DNA of 64,000 nt from Sutcliffiella tianshenii (GTDB lineage Bacteria > Bacillota > Bacilli > Bacillales > Bacillaceae_I): NCBI RefSeq assembly GCF_016908565.1, contig NZ_JAFBED010000001.1:620001-684000 (forward strand), read 5' to 3'. Positions 8,216 through 16,867 of the stretch are shown one piece after another. The notes under the pieces are model-generated. The model had not been told where the DNA came from, made no database searches, and saw only the letters and a program-made list of their open reading frames with translations. How positions within the stretch are numbered: position 1 is the first letter of the stretch; the number at the start of each line of letters is the position of its first letter. The position numbers and the translations under genes are program-made.

Positions 8216-9568
8216 TTGAAAAATACACCATCTTATCGCACGATTGATATCTTAAAATTTCTTATTCCATCACTAATCGGGATCCTGTTATTCATGTTCC
8301 CCATTTCCTATAACGATGAAATCACGATACCCATCGCCATTCTTTCCGGGGAGCTGCAGGAGCTGCTTGGGGGCACCATCCCATATATCATGACAGCCAT
8401 CATTACCATTACTGCTATCGCGACTGTCTTTACAAAGCTCGCGAAGCCTTCTTATACGAAACGGCCCGGCTTTTTCAATGCCCTGCTGAATGTTTCCCTG
8501 TTCTGGACAATCACCCGCATTGTCGGGATGGTCTTTGCGATCATGACCCTCTTCAAGCTTGGACCGGAGGCTGTTTGGAGTGAAGCGACAGGTGGCCTTT
8601 TATTATTTGAACTGCTTCCCATCCTGTTGACTGTATTCCTTTTTGCCGGTTTATTTTTACCTCTGCTTTTGGATTACGGACTATTGGAGTTCTTCGGGGC
8701 TTTATTAACGAAGATCATGCGACCGGTTTTCACCCTGCCAGGACGCTCTTCCATCGATACGATGGCTTCCTGGCTTGGGGATGGTACCATCGGGGTGCTA
8801 TTGACCAGTAAGCAATATGAAGAAGGTTACTATACTAAGCGTGAAGCGGCGGTCATCGGTACGACCTTTTCCGTCGTTTCGATTACGTTCAGCTTGATCG
8901 TCATATCCCAGGTCGGACTTGAGGAAATGTTTGTTCCTTTCTACGCAACCGTCGCACTATCAGGACTTGTTGCTGCGATCATCATGCCGCGCATTCCGCC
9001 ACTTTCATGGAAGCCGGATACGTATTACAACGGCGAGGAGAAAGAAGAGAAAGAATTGATCCCGGAAGGTTACTCCCCGTTAAAATGGGGTTATACCCAA
9101 GCCGTGGAGCGTGCTGCGAAAAATAGGAGCGTCAGCAAATTCTTCATCGAGGGCGGAAAAAATGTCCTCGATATGTGGATGGGTGTCGCACCGATCGTCA
9201 TGGCGTTCGGAACAATCGCCCTTGTTTTAGCGGAGAATACGCCGCTGTTCACATGGTTGGGAGTACCATTCATCCCGCTATTGGAGCTGCTGCAGATTCC
9301 TGAGGCGAAGGCTGCATCCGAGACCATGATGGTCGGATTTGCCGATATGTTCCTGCCTTCCGTATTGGGTGCCGATATCCAAAGCGAACTGACACGTTTC
9401 GTGGTCGCGACAGTATCCGTGACCCAGCTCATCTACCTTTCCGAGGTCGGTGGCGTATTGCTAGGATCAAAGGTACCGGTATCATTCAAGGACCTGTTCA
9501 TCATCTTCATCCTGCGTACATTGATTACGCTGCCTGTCATTGCAATCATGGGCCATATCTTTTTCTAA
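8216..9568 (+). CDS. YjiH-type membrane protein with nucleoside-recognition (Gate) fold
   Basis: This 450-residue polytopic protein resembles the YjiH family, with Gate/nucleoside-recognition segments (TLPGRSSIDTMASWLGDGTIGVLL and the C-terminal ETMMVGFADMFLPSVLGADIQSELTRF repeat-like half). About ten membrane segments are visible. Transport of a small metabolite is likely but the substrate is unknown. The start is the TTG at 8216 with AAGGAGA upstream. A strong palindromic terminator follows at 9578. Confidence 0.8.
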   Translation: MKNTPSYRTIDILKFLIPSLIGILLFMFPISYNDEITIPIAILSGELQELLGGTIPYIMTAIITITAIATVFTKLAKPSYTKRPGFFNALLNVSLFWTITRIVGMVFAIMTLFKLGPEAVWSEATGGLLLFELLPILLTVFLFAGLFLPLLLDYGLLEFFGALLTKIMRPVFTLPGRSSIDTMASWLGDGTIGVLLTSKQYEEGYYTKREAAVIGTTFSVVSITFSLIVISQVGLEEMFVPFYATVALSGLVAAIIMPRIPPLSWKPDTYYNGEEKEEKELIPEGYSPLKWGYTQAVERAAKNRSVSKFFIEGGKNVLDMWMGVAPIVMAFGTIALVLAENTPLFTWLGVPFIPLLELLQIPEAKAASETMMVGFADMFLPSVLGADIQSELTRFVVATVSVTQLIYLSEVGGVLLGSKVPVSFKDLFIIFILRTLITLPVIAIMGHIFF

Positions 9569-9577
9569 TAAAATGCG

Positions 9578-9619
9578 AAAGGTGCCAGACCCCGTTTTTA
9601 GGGGTCTGGCACCTTTTTT
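9578..9619. terminator. Bidirectional terminator made of a GGTGCCAGACCCC palindrome
   Basis: AAGGTGCCAGACCCC and GGGGTCTGGCACCTT form a 15-bp perfect stem with an 8-base loop and a T run on the plus strand. It separates two convergent genes (stops at 9568 and 9622). It belongs to the same repeat family as 5871 and 31059. Confidence 0.9.
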
Positions 9620-9621
9620 GC

Positions 9622-10557
9622 TTATGCTCTTTCCAACTCTTCACCAAGCAATTTGGCCAATTGCAGCATACCGAATTTCCCTGCCACTTTTTCGGCATCG
9701 GCATTGTAGTTGGTGTTCGTGTTGACATCATAAGTGAAAATTTCACCATTTGCGTTGCGGATAAATTCTATTCCGGCAACCTGGATGTTATTTTCCTTCA
9801 GGAATGTCTCGTATTTTTCAATGATTGGATCAGCGAAATCCTCGACAATGCGGAACTTCGGCTTCTCTTCCACTTCTTCCCCTACCGGACAGAACAGGTC
9901 GTCAATCTGGCAGGCATCCGCCGGGCAGAGCTCAAACCCTTCTGACGTATCCACCCTCACCGCATAGAGGAACTTGCCGCCTACAAACTCGCATCTCGTG
10001 ATATAGGATTCCGGTGATTCGATATATTCCTGGATCAAGGTAATCCCGTCGACAGGTTCCTCAAATGTCGGACCATACAAATAATCCTCTAGGCTTGCCG
10101 TGGAGCGGAATAGCTGGACTCCCAGACCTTTTCCGGCGCGGTTGTGCTTTGTGATGAACGCCTCGGACCCCAATTTCTTTGCCGCCTCGATAATATTGGC
10201 CTTTCCAACTGCCGCTATCGTTTTCGGCGTACGGATCCCCTGCTTCTCGAGAGACGTATACTGATTCACCTTGCTCAGTTCAAGCTGAAGCGCACGGCTG
10301 CCGTTCAGCACTTTTCGGCCATGATGCTCAAGCCATGAGATCACTGCCCCCGTCAATTCCGGCGCAAAACGGTGGTCCCTTGTGTGGGAGGACGCACTCA
10401 TCCTGTTATAAAATACCCCTTCAGGTGGCGCCTCCACCAATGGCACGAGCCCTTCGTCAAGATGCCATTCCTCAAACGGCAGGTCCAATTCTTTTAATCT
10501 ATTGGTCAGATGGTCGGTCCATTCTTTGTTTTCATGTATGATATATATCTTTTTCAA
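9622..10557 (-). CDS. ATP-grasp ligase, RimK/alpha-L-glutamate-ligase-like
   Basis: This 311-residue ATP-grasp protein resembles alpha-L-glutamate ligases (RimK type), which join a carboxylate to an amine through an acyl-phosphate. Recognisable parts are the ATP-binding lysine region SEAFITKHNRAGKGLGVQLF, the IQEYIES hinge and the metal-binding end IFTYDVNTNTNYN. It lies 45 bases downstream of the LLM monooxygenase and shares its SAM-riboswitch leader. This implies a role in sulfur-amino-acid or organosulfur metabolism. The substrates are unknown. Confidence 0.8.
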   Translation of the reverse strand: MKKIYIIHENKEWTDHLTNRLKELDLPFEEWHLDEGLVPLVEAPPEGVFYNRMSASSHTRDHRFAPELTGAVISWLEHHGRKVLNGSRALQLELSKVNQYTSLEKQGIRTPKTIAAVGKANIIEAAKKLGSEAFITKHNRAGKGLGVQLFRSTASLEDYLYGPTFEEPVDGITLIQEYIESPESYITRCEFVGGKFLYAVRVDTSEGFELCPADACQIDDLFCPVGEEVEEKPKFRIVEDFADPIIEKYETFLKENNIQVAGIEFIRNANGEIFTYDVNTNTNYNADAEKVAGKFGMLQLAKLLGEELERA

Positions 10558-10602
10558 CGTCTATTCCTCCAATTTCTGCAAGTCTACTGGTTTGAATGTG
10601 CT

Positions 10603-11649
10603 TTAGGCTTGAGCAAGCCGTTGACCTTGTACAAGGGGCATCACTTTTTCCGCAAAGCGCTCCATTTCCTCGAGCTGCGGGGAAAATTGCAACAAGAGCA
10701 GGTCGACGCCAGCATCCTCGTACTCTCTTATTTTGGCGGCAACCTGTTCCGGTGTACCGATCAGGTTAGGCCGCAACCCCCTATTGGATACCGAATAGTC
10801 CTGCAGTTGGATCTGCTGCTCGAGCTGCGATTTGCTTGTGAAATCCTTGAAGCCCGCATAGGCATCGGACTCCTTCACATCTGTGATTCTAGCAAGCTCC
10901 TCGTTTGCTTCTTCCTCAGTATCCCTGCAGATGACATACGCCGCCATCCCGAATGATTGGAACGGAGGGTGATCCGTCTTGGCTCTGAGCTCTTTCATTT
11001 CCCCTATTTTGCGGGCAACCTCTTCCACTGTTCCGCCATGCATGACATACGCATCGCAATAGGAGGAAATGACCTCTTTCCCTTTCGGACTCTCGCCACC
11101 TGCGTAAAGAATCGGATTAGGACGCTGCACCGGCTTTGGGAATAGCTTCGTTTCCTTGAATTGATAGTACTTTCCGTCATAGCTGAAGGAATCCTCGGTC
11201 CATAGCCCTTTCAGCACATCGATGAATTCCTTTGTCCGTTCATACCGTTCATCATGCTCGGTGAAAATGCCGCCATACTGCCGCGCCTCCTCCTCCCACC
11301 AGGCAGAAACGACATTCAGGGTCAGACGGCCATTACTGATGTGATCGATATTCGCAATCGCTTTGGCCGCTATCGCAGGATTATGAAAGCCGGGACGGAT
11401 CGCGGTCATGATCTCGATTTTCTCCGTCACAGCAGCAAGTGCAGCAGCCGTTGACCAAGCCTCCAGACTGTCCTCCTGTGGCCCCTTTATATCATTTAAA
11501 AATAATTCCGCAATCAATGTGGTGTCATAGCCAAGCCTTTCCGCCTGCTGTATGACCTTTTTTGCATAATCAAAGGTGGGCGGCATCTGCTCATCCTCCA
11601 CATTTCTCAACCACCCGCCAAAAATCGGTAACCAAAATCCGAATTTCAT
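10603..11649 (-). CDS. LLM-class flavin-dependent monooxygenase under SAM-riboswitch control
   Basis: This 348-residue luciferase-like (F420/FMN) TIM-barrel monooxygenase is related to alkanesulfonate (SsuD) and dimethylsulfone (SfnG) monooxygenases. Visible signatures are MKFGFWLPIFGGWLR, a RPGFHNPAIAAKAIANIDHISNGRL segment, VVSAWWEEEARQYG, and PILYAGGESPKGKE. These enzymes use reduced FMN and O2 to cleave C-S or oxidise small organics. Its leader is an S-box riboswitch (11687-11839), so expression should rise when SAM is low. That points to scavenging sulfur from an organosulfur compound, with the downstream ATP-grasp ligase as partner. No flavin reductase or ABC importer is adjacent. Confidence 0.85.
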   Translation of the reverse strand: MKFGFWLPIFGGWLRNVEDEQMPPTFDYAKKVIQQAERLGYDTTLIAELFLNDIKGPQEDSLEAWSTAAALAAVTEKIEIMTAIRPGFHNPAIAAKAIANIDHISNGRLTLNVVSAWWEEEARQYGGIFTEHDERYERTKEFIDVLKGLWTEDSFSYDGKYYQFKETKLFPKPVQRPNPILYAGGESPKGKEVISSYCDAYVMHGGTVEEVARKIGEMKELRAKTDHPPFQSFGMAAYVICRDTEEEANEELARITDVKESDAYAGFKDFTSKSQLEQQIQLQDYSVSNRGLRPNLIGTPEQVAAKIREYEDAGVDLLLLQFSPQLEEMERFAEKVMPLVQGQRLAQA

Positions 11650-11686
11650 CCGCTATCTTCCCTTCGCCCTTAGATTTTTGACAAAT

Positions 11687-11839
11687 AAAAAAACTTCCTC
11701 GATAAGAAGAAGTTTGGAATGGGAACCCGTCCATCTACTTATCTGCCAAGAACAAATTGTCTTGCTGGAATTAGCACCTGCACACACCTGTGCGGTTGCC
11801 GGGTTTCATCGGGCCAGTCCCTCCACCTCTCTGGATAAG
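11687..11839 (-). promoter_or_regulatory. SAM-I (S-box) riboswitch with intrinsic terminator
   Basis: The minus strand carries the S-box core in order: CTTATCCAGAGAGGTGGAG, then GGGACTGGCCCGATGAAACC, CGGCAACC, GGTGCTAATTCCAGC and the closing GGCAGATAAG. A terminator hairpin follows (AAACTTCTTCTTATCGAGG paired with its complement, then a T run, at 11687-11715). It precedes the LLM monooxygenase start by about 40 bases. Known S-boxes terminate transcription when SAM is bound. Confidence 0.96.
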
Positions 11840-12040
11840 AAAATAACTATTAATTTAGACTAATCCTATCACGAAAGTCAGGATTAGACAACTGTTTCGG
11901 ATCGCTAAATATGTCTGTGATATGTTATGCAGGAGGAGGGGGAGATATGTTGTTTGCTGTTTGAGGGGATTAACATTACGGACAGATGGAAAGGTGCCGG
12001 CCGGCCAGGAATGATGTCGAATATCCTCGAATCCTGCGCT

Positions 12041-12155
12041 TTGTGCATAAGACAACCGTTTTTGAGCGTAAATCTGATTTATTGTGCATAAAATTGATTT
12101 TTTGTGCATATATTTATATTTTTGAGCATAAACCATGGTTTTTTGTGCATAACGT
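12041..12155. repeat. Array of six degenerate repeats with 20-bp period (TTGTGCATAAA type)
   Basis: Units built around TTTGTGCATAAA or TTTGAGCRTAAA start at 12041, 12061, 12081, 12101, 12121 and 12142, an almost exact 20-bp spacing, with variable bases between. The array lies in a 613-bp stretch without genes, between the S-box leader and the terminator of the lipoprotein gene. Nothing else was seen in 11880-12040 or 12156-12210. Confidence 0.75.
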
Positions 12156-12210
12156 AAATTTCGGACCACTTTCACATCCCGGGAGACCCAATAAACTATG
12201 AAAATAGCAC

Positions 12211-12249
12211 AAAAAAAGCCACCTGCCGCAATTCCCGCGACAGGTGACT
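12211..12249 (-). terminator. Terminator of the lipoprotein gene
   Basis: AGTCACCTGTCGCG and CGGCAGGTGGCT form a long imperfect stem on the minus strand followed by seven T, just after the stop at 12263. Confidence 0.85.
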
Positions 12250-12262
12250 CCTTATTAAGTAA

Positions 12263-12766
12263 TTATTGTACGTCCTTTTTGAAATTCGGCGCATGCAATC
12301 CAGCCTTTTCGAATGTTGCGCCGATCTTTTCGTGGAATGCTGCAAGTGCCGCATCCATTTCTGTCAGGTCAGCATCTGGCTTTAATGTTGCCGCGCGCTC
12401 TTCGAAGTAAAGCGCAAGCAATTCAACGGATTCTTTCATGTCTCCCTGAAGCTCTTTGCTTAAGTCGGAAGGGATCTCGAGTCCGCGTAGCTCGTTTGCA
12501 ATAAGTTTACTTGAGGAAACCGCTTCTTCCTGAAGGGCTGCATCCTGTGATTGTTCATATGCTGTCACCGGCTCCAGGTTTTTGCGGATGGTATGGATCA
12601 TTTCCATTTGAAGGCCGACCAATGCCGTAATCTGCTTGCTATCGTTATTATCAGAAGGCTTACTTGCTTCCGTTTCTTTTGTTTCATTTTTATTTTCTGC
12701 ATTGCATCCTGCCAATACAGCGATGCTAAGTAATGCTGTCAATAGTATGCTCATCCATTTTTTCAT
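12263..12766 (-). CDS. Putative lipoprotein, unknown function
   Basis: This 167-residue protein has a type II signal peptide with lipobox LAGC (Cys at about residue 21) followed by a charged, low-complexity linker. It should be lipid-anchored on the outer face of the membrane. The mature part (about 45-167) is all-helical with no cysteines or catalytic motif, like small helical-bundle lipoproteins of Bacillus. It is monocistronic with its own terminator. Confidence 0.8.
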   Translation of the reverse strand: MKKWMSILLTALLSIAVLAGCNAENKNETKETEASKPSDNNDSKQITALVGLQMEMIHTIRKNLEPVTAYEQSQDAALQEEAVSSSKLIANELRGLEIPSDLSKELQGDMKESVELLALYFEERAATLKPDADLTEMDAALAAFHEKIGATFEKAGLHAPNFKKDVQ

Positions 12767-12945
12767 TGTAAAAGTTCTCCTTTATTGTCCATCTTAGTAC
12801 GGTACATAGTTTACTTCTTTTATAAAAGGATGTATAGCGAATAGAGGAAAGTAAGACTATTTCAGCAATAATAAATTTTCTTAAAATAACACTTTTTACA
12901 TGAGAATAAACTTTATTAATTTTAGATGAATGTTAAATTTTTTAC

Positions 12946-12974
12946 TTGCATTGTTACGGGACATCTCTTACAAT
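12946..12974 (+). promoter_or_regulatory. Sigma-A-type promoter of the PTS EIICB gene
   Basis: TTGCAT (12946-12951) and TACAAT (12969-12974) are separated by 17 bases, giving a start site near 12981 and a leader of about 95 bases. The -10 is 5/6 to consensus, the -35 only 3/6, which suits an activated or tightly regulated promoter. Confidence 0.55.
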
Positions 12975-12981
12975 AGAAAAA

Positions 12982-13017
12982 TGCAAACGGTTGCACTAAT
13001 GTTGCATATAAGTTGCA
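12982..13017 (+). promoter_or_regulatory. Operator-like palindrome and 11-bp-spaced TTGCA repeats
   Basis: TGCAAACGGTTGCA (12982-12995) is a near-palindrome of the LacI-family operator type, directly at the predicted start site. Its right arm TTGCA recurs at 13002 and 13013, giving three copies at exact 11-bp intervals, which places them on one face of the helix. The 290-bp gap 12767-13075 otherwise shows only the promoter. Confidence 0.5.
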
Positions 13018-13075
13018 CTAAAATGAATTCGTTTTCAGGTTTATATAATACTAATGAAGAAAGAAGGCTGTAAAT

Positions 13076-14713
13076 ATGAAGAACTTTTTGTCTTTTGATT
13101 TCTGGCAAAAATTCGGGAAAGCGTTGCTGGTTGTAGTCGCGGTTATGCCGGCTGCCGGTATCATGATTTCCCTTGGTAAATTGGTAGGCATGACGGGTGG
13201 AGACATCGTTCTTGTGCAAACGATTGCAAGAGTGATGGAGGACATTGGTTGGGCGATCATCACCAACCTGCACATCCTATTCGCCGTCGCAATAGGTGGA
13301 TCTTGGGCGAAGGAGCGTGCTGGCGGTGCTTTCGCAGCGTTGATTGCATTTGTTCTGATCAACCGTATCACCGGTGCCATTTTTGGGGTTAATAATGATA
13401 TGCTTGCCGATCCGGAAGCGACATTCACTACCTTGTTCGGCCAGGAGCTGATCGTAGGGGATTACTTCACTTCTGTATTGGGTGCCCCTGCCTTGAACAT
13501 GGGAGTATTCGTCGGGATCATTGCCGGATTCCTCGGTGCAAATCTTTTCAATAAATTTTATAACTATAGTAAACTACCAGATTCATTATCATTTTTTAAC
13601 GGAAAACGCTTTGTACCTTTCGTCGTGATCGTCGGGTCGGTCATTGCAGCACTTGTACTATCTCTTGTATGGCCATTCATTCAAGGGTTGCTGAATGATT
13701 TCGGACGCTGGATTGCATCTTCCCGTGACTCTGCGCCGATCATCGCACCATTCATTTTCGGTGCACTTGAGCGCTTATTGCTTCCATTCGGTCTTCATCA
13801 TATGCTGACTGTACCGATGAACTATACGTCCCTTGGTGGAACTTACACGATTTTGACTGGCGGCAGCGCTGGCTCTGTGGTATCCGGCCAGGATCCATTA
13901 TGGCTTGCTTGGATCGCCGATTTGAACAACTTCCTTGCAGCAGGAGACAAAGAATCGTATGAAGCATTATTGAAAGAAGTAGTTCCTGCCCGTTTCAAAG
14001 TGGGACAAATGATCCTTTCCTGTGCAGCATTGATCGGTATCGCATTTGCGATGTACCGTAATGTGGACAAGGACAAGCGCAAAAAGTATAAATCCATGTT
14101 CTTATCTGCAGGTCTTGCAGTATTTTTGACTGGTGTGACAGAGCCGATTGAATTCATGTTCATGTTCGCTGCCCCATTGTTATATGTGGTATACGCAATC
14201 ATGACAGGTCTTGCTTTTGCCATTGTCGACATCATTGACATCCGTGTTCACGCATTCGGTGCCATTGAGTTGTTGACTCGTACACCGATGATAATCAAAG
14301 CTGGATTATGGTTAGATCTTGTAAACTTTGTCATTGCTTGTCTTGTATTCTTCGGGTTGAACTTTGCAGTAGCAAATTTCCTCATCAAGAAATTCAACTT
14401 CCCTACTCCGGGACGCAATGGTAACTACATCGAGCAGGAAGAAGGAGCAGGTGCTTCTGCTTCTGTATCGGCCGACTCCATGGCCCCTGCCATCATAGAT
14501 TTGCTGGGCGGAGCAAGCAATATCGAGGATGTGGATGCATGCATGACCCGCCTGCGTGTAACGGTAAAAGACCGTGAGCTTGTTGCAAACGAAGCGAAAT
14601 GGAAAGAAAACGGTGCACTTGGCCTGATTGTGAAAGATAAAGGCGTTCAAGCCATCTATGGACCAAAAGCCGATGTCATTAAATCGGACATTCAAGATTT
14701 GTTAGGAGCGTAA
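13076..14713 (+). CDS. PTS EIICB permease, glucose/maltose-type family
   Basis: This 545-residue PTS permease has an N-terminal EIIC membrane domain (about 1-445) and a C-terminal EIIB domain. EIIC shows the glucose-family GALERLLLPFGLHHMLTVPMNYT and VTEPIEFMFMFAAPLLYV signatures. EIIB carries the phosphocysteine Cys489 (DACMTRLRV). No EIIA is attached, so a free EIIA such as the one at 4155 could phosphorylate it (inference). It lies 4 bases upstream of an endonuclease/phosphatase-family gene, probably one operon. Sugar specificity is not clear; MalX-type permeases are the nearest layout I recognise. Confidence 0.88.
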   Translation: MKNFLSFDFWQKFGKALLVVVAVMPAAGIMISLGKLVGMTGGDIVLVQTIARVMEDIGWAIITNLHILFAVAIGGSWAKERAGGAFAALIAFVLINRITGAIFGVNNDMLADPEATFTTLFGQELIVGDYFTSVLGAPALNMGVFVGIIAGFLGANLFNKFYNYSKLPDSLSFFNGKRFVPFVVIVGSVIAALVLSLVWPFIQGLLNDFGRWIASSRDSAPIIAPFIFGALERLLLPFGLHHMLTVPMNYTSLGGTYTILTGGSAGSVVSGQDPLWLAWIADLNNFLAAGDKESYEALLKEVVPARFKVGQMILSCAALIGIAFAMYRNVDKDKRKKYKSMFLSAGLAVFLTGVTEPIEFMFMFAAPLLYVVYAIMTGLAFAIVDIIDIRVHAFGAIELLTRTPMIIKAGLWLDLVNFVIACLVFFGLNFAVANFLIKKFNFPTPGRNGNYIEQEEGAGASASVSADSMAPAIIDLLGGASNIEDVDACMTRLRVTVKDRELVANEAKWKENGALGLIVKDKGVQAIYGPKADVIKSDIQDLLGA

Positions 14714-14717
14714 TACG

Positions 14718-15515
14718 ATGAACCTGCTAACCTTAAACTGCCACTCTTGGCAGGAAGAGAATCAAATGGAGAAAATTCAGCATCTCGCCCAAACCATCAA
14801 GGAAAAAGCATACGATGTCATCGCTCTTCAAGAGGTTAGTCAAAGCATCGATGCGCCACTGGTCCGGGAAAACATAAAAGAAAACAATTACGGACTTGTT
14901 CTTTTGCAGGAGCTTAAGAAGCTTGGTGTCCAGGACTATCAGCTCGTGTGGGATTTCGCCCACATGGGGTATGACACGTATGAAGAAGGCCTTGCGATCC
15001 TGACGAGGCTGCCCCTGGTAAAGTCGCATTCCTTCTTTGTTTCCAAGGGTACGGATACTGACTATTGGAAAACCCGGAAGATTGTTGGCGTGACGGTGGA
15101 ATATGCCGGGAGGGAGCTTTCCTTCTATACCTGTCATTTAGGCTGGTGGACGGATGAAGAGGAGCCTGCCCGATATCAGATCGAGCAGCTTCTCCATGAA
15201 GCACAAGGATGCGGGACGCCTTTCTTTTTAATGGGGGATTTCAACAACAGTGCCCATATTAAAGGGGAAGGCTATGAGCTGCTGACTGTGGAGAACGGGT
15301 TGTATGACACTTACCTGTTTGCTAAGGAGAAGGATTCCGGCATCACAGTGCGCGGCAAAATTGCAGGCTGGGATGACAACAAGCAGGATCTCCGGATCGA
15401 CCTTATCCTGGCAAGTGAGCAGGTTGACGTCGCCTCGTCCCTAGTGATTTTCAACGGGGAAAATAAAGAAGTCGTGTCCGATCACTTTGGTGTGGAAGTA
15501 CGCGTTCGTTTATAA
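14718..15515 (+). CDS. Endonuclease/exonuclease/phosphatase-family protein
   Basis: This 265-residue EEP-fold metalloenzyme shows LTLNCHSW near the start, IALQEVSQ (metal-binding Glu), FYTCHLGWW, FLMGDFNNSA and the terminal VVSDHFGVEV histidine motif. The fold includes nucleases, sphingomyelinases and sugar or inositol phosphatases. Its position 4 bases after the PTS permease suggests it acts on the imported phosphorylated sugar rather than on DNA. That role is inference. Confidence 0.85.
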   Translation: MNLLTLNCHSWQEENQMEKIQHLAQTIKEKAYDVIALQEVSQSIDAPLVRENIKENNYGLVLLQELKKLGVQDYQLVWDFAHMGYDTYEEGLAILTRLPLVKSHSFFVSKGTDTDYWKTRKIVGVTVEYAGRELSFYTCHLGWWTDEEEPARYQIEQLLHEAQGCGTPFFLMGDFNNSAHIKGEGYELLTVENGLYDTYLFAKEKDSGITVRGKIAGWDDNKQDLRIDLILASEQVDVASSLVIFNGENKEVVSDHFGVEVRVRL

Positions 15516-15521
15516 AGTTAT

Positions 15522-15559
15522 AAAAGGGGCCATCCGTTACGAGTCGGATGGCCCCTTTT
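15522..15559. terminator. Bidirectional terminator
   Basis: AAAAGGGGCCATCCG and CGGATGGCCCCTTTT form a perfect 15-bp stem with a 7-base loop between convergent genes ending at 15515 and 15584. Confidence 0.92.
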
Positions 15560-15583
15560 ATGTTTGTATTCCTGTTAAACTGA

Positions 15584-16681
15584 CTACTTCGATTCCGCAA
15601 TCTCCTCTATCTCTGCCTGAATCTTCTTCGTCCACTCATCCACTACGCTATAGTCCATCGCTTTTACATAGATAGCTTCAAGCTTCTCATGCCAGGTCTT
15701 CGCTTCTGCCAGCTTGCCGATAGCCTTCTGCATAGATTCGGAGTAACGGTCCTTGACTGCCTGGATTTCTTTTTCATAGCGCTCGTCTGTTCCGTTTCTG
15801 ATGGTAGTTTCGTACATGTCGATGATGGAATCGCCTTCCCGCTCCGGAAAATACTCGTGAGGTGCGGTGCTGTCAAAGATGGCGAATCCGAGCTCCCGGC
15901 AGATGATCATATCCAAGCTGTAGGGATCAAAGCCGCAATGGTACACTTCCACGTCAAAGCCTTTATCCTCTGCTGCTTTGGCCAGCTTTTTCAGCATCGT
16001 CGACTTGCCTGAACCAGGGCGTCCTTTAATGAAATAGCGGTTGGTCAAGCCCTCTGTCAGGTTTGGTACGCAGTCCCTTGCGCCTACAGGAGTGGCTGCA
16101 CCAAGGAACCGGTGACGGACATCGGCTTTTTTATCCAGGCTCTTCCCTTCAAAGAGGGAATCCACCAGGGAGAGGGTAAGCTCATTTGCCGCTTCAAAAT
16201 TCATATTATGGATATAGTAGCGCTCCCAGTCATCATGGACCTTCAAGGCTCTGGCAAACGTTTGATAGGCTGCCTGATATGCCTGCTTCTTTTTCTGGGC
16301 AAGTTCCACGATTTCGGCCTTATACTCTTTTAGGAAACTGGAATTCCAGGCCTCACCCAAATTGACATACTCCTCGATGGCGCCTGGTGCTTTCGGCTCG
16401 ATGACATGCGGTGCCGTTCCATCGACAATGCCGACACCCAGTTCCCTGATGATGAGGCCATCGACCGAATTCGTATCAGAAGAGCAATGCAGCAATTCGA
16501 TATCATAGCCTTTTTCATTCCATGCCTTGCCGATTTTTTTGATGAGGGAGGATTTCCCTGTACCGGGGCCGCCCTTCAGGATGAATATCCGGTCCAGACC
16601 CTCTATGTTTGATTCATATAAACTGTAAAATCCACGTGCCGTATTTCCGCCAGCGTAATAATTCAACACTTTCCCTGCCAA
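15584..16681 (-). CDS. Tandem P-loop ATPase (PRK06851-like), internal duplication
   Basis: This protein of about 365 residues is made of two homologous P-loop halves. Walker A motifs are GGPGTGKSS (near residue 40) and GRPGSGKST (near residue 225). Each is followed by the same pattern: an HC segment, then DxxSxDxxIxRELGxxIxDxTAPH. This matches the PRK06851 family of Bacillus/Clostridia hypothetical ATPases. The start is taken as the TTG at 16681 with AGGGG 8 bases upstream; a GTG three codons earlier is too close to that site. The biochemical role is unknown. Confidence 0.78.
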   Translation of the reverse strand: MAGKVLNYYAGGNTARGFYSLYESNIEGLDRIFILKGGPGTGKSSLIKKIGKAWNEKGYDIELLHCSSDTNSVDGLIIRELGVGIVDGTAPHVIEPKAPGAIEEYVNLGEAWNSSFLKEYKAEIVELAQKKKQAYQAAYQTFARALKVHDDWERYYIHNMNFEAANELTLSLVDSLFEGKSLDKKADVRHRFLGAATPVGARDCVPNLTEGLTNRYFIKGRPGSGKSTMLKKLAKAAEDKGFDVEVYHCGFDPYSLDMIICRELGFAIFDSTAPHEYFPEREGDSIIDMYETTIRNGTDERYEKEIQAVKDRYSESMQKAIGKLAEAKTWHEKLEAIYVKAMDYSVVDEWTKKIQAEIEEIAESK

Positions 16682-16798
16682 AAAGAACACCCCTTCAATG
16701 GTAGGATATCTTACAAAGAACTATCCATTTTACCATATGCCAAATAGGCTGTATGGGTGATTGCCTAATTTTCAGTCCAAGATTATTTTAAGTCATTA

Positions 16799-16832
16799 TA
16801 AAAAAGAAGAGTATACTAAACTCCTCTTTTTT
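16799..16832 (-). terminator. Terminator of the endospore-appendage cluster
   Basis: AGAGGAGT and ACTCTTCT pair on the minus strand around a short AT loop, followed by six T. It lies about 40 bases after the stop at 16868. Confidence 0.75.
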
Positions 16833-16867
16833 ACTTCTATAAAACTACTTTAAGAGTAAATTGATGT

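Noticed and set aside
11855-12175. Minus-strand frame across the TTGTGCATAAA array
   Set aside because: Its protein is an artefact of the repeats and overlaps the SAM riboswitch leader.
12982-12995. cre site upstream of the PTS operon
   Set aside because: TGCAAACGGTTGCA departs from the cre consensus at two conserved positions; a LacI-family operator of another type fits better.
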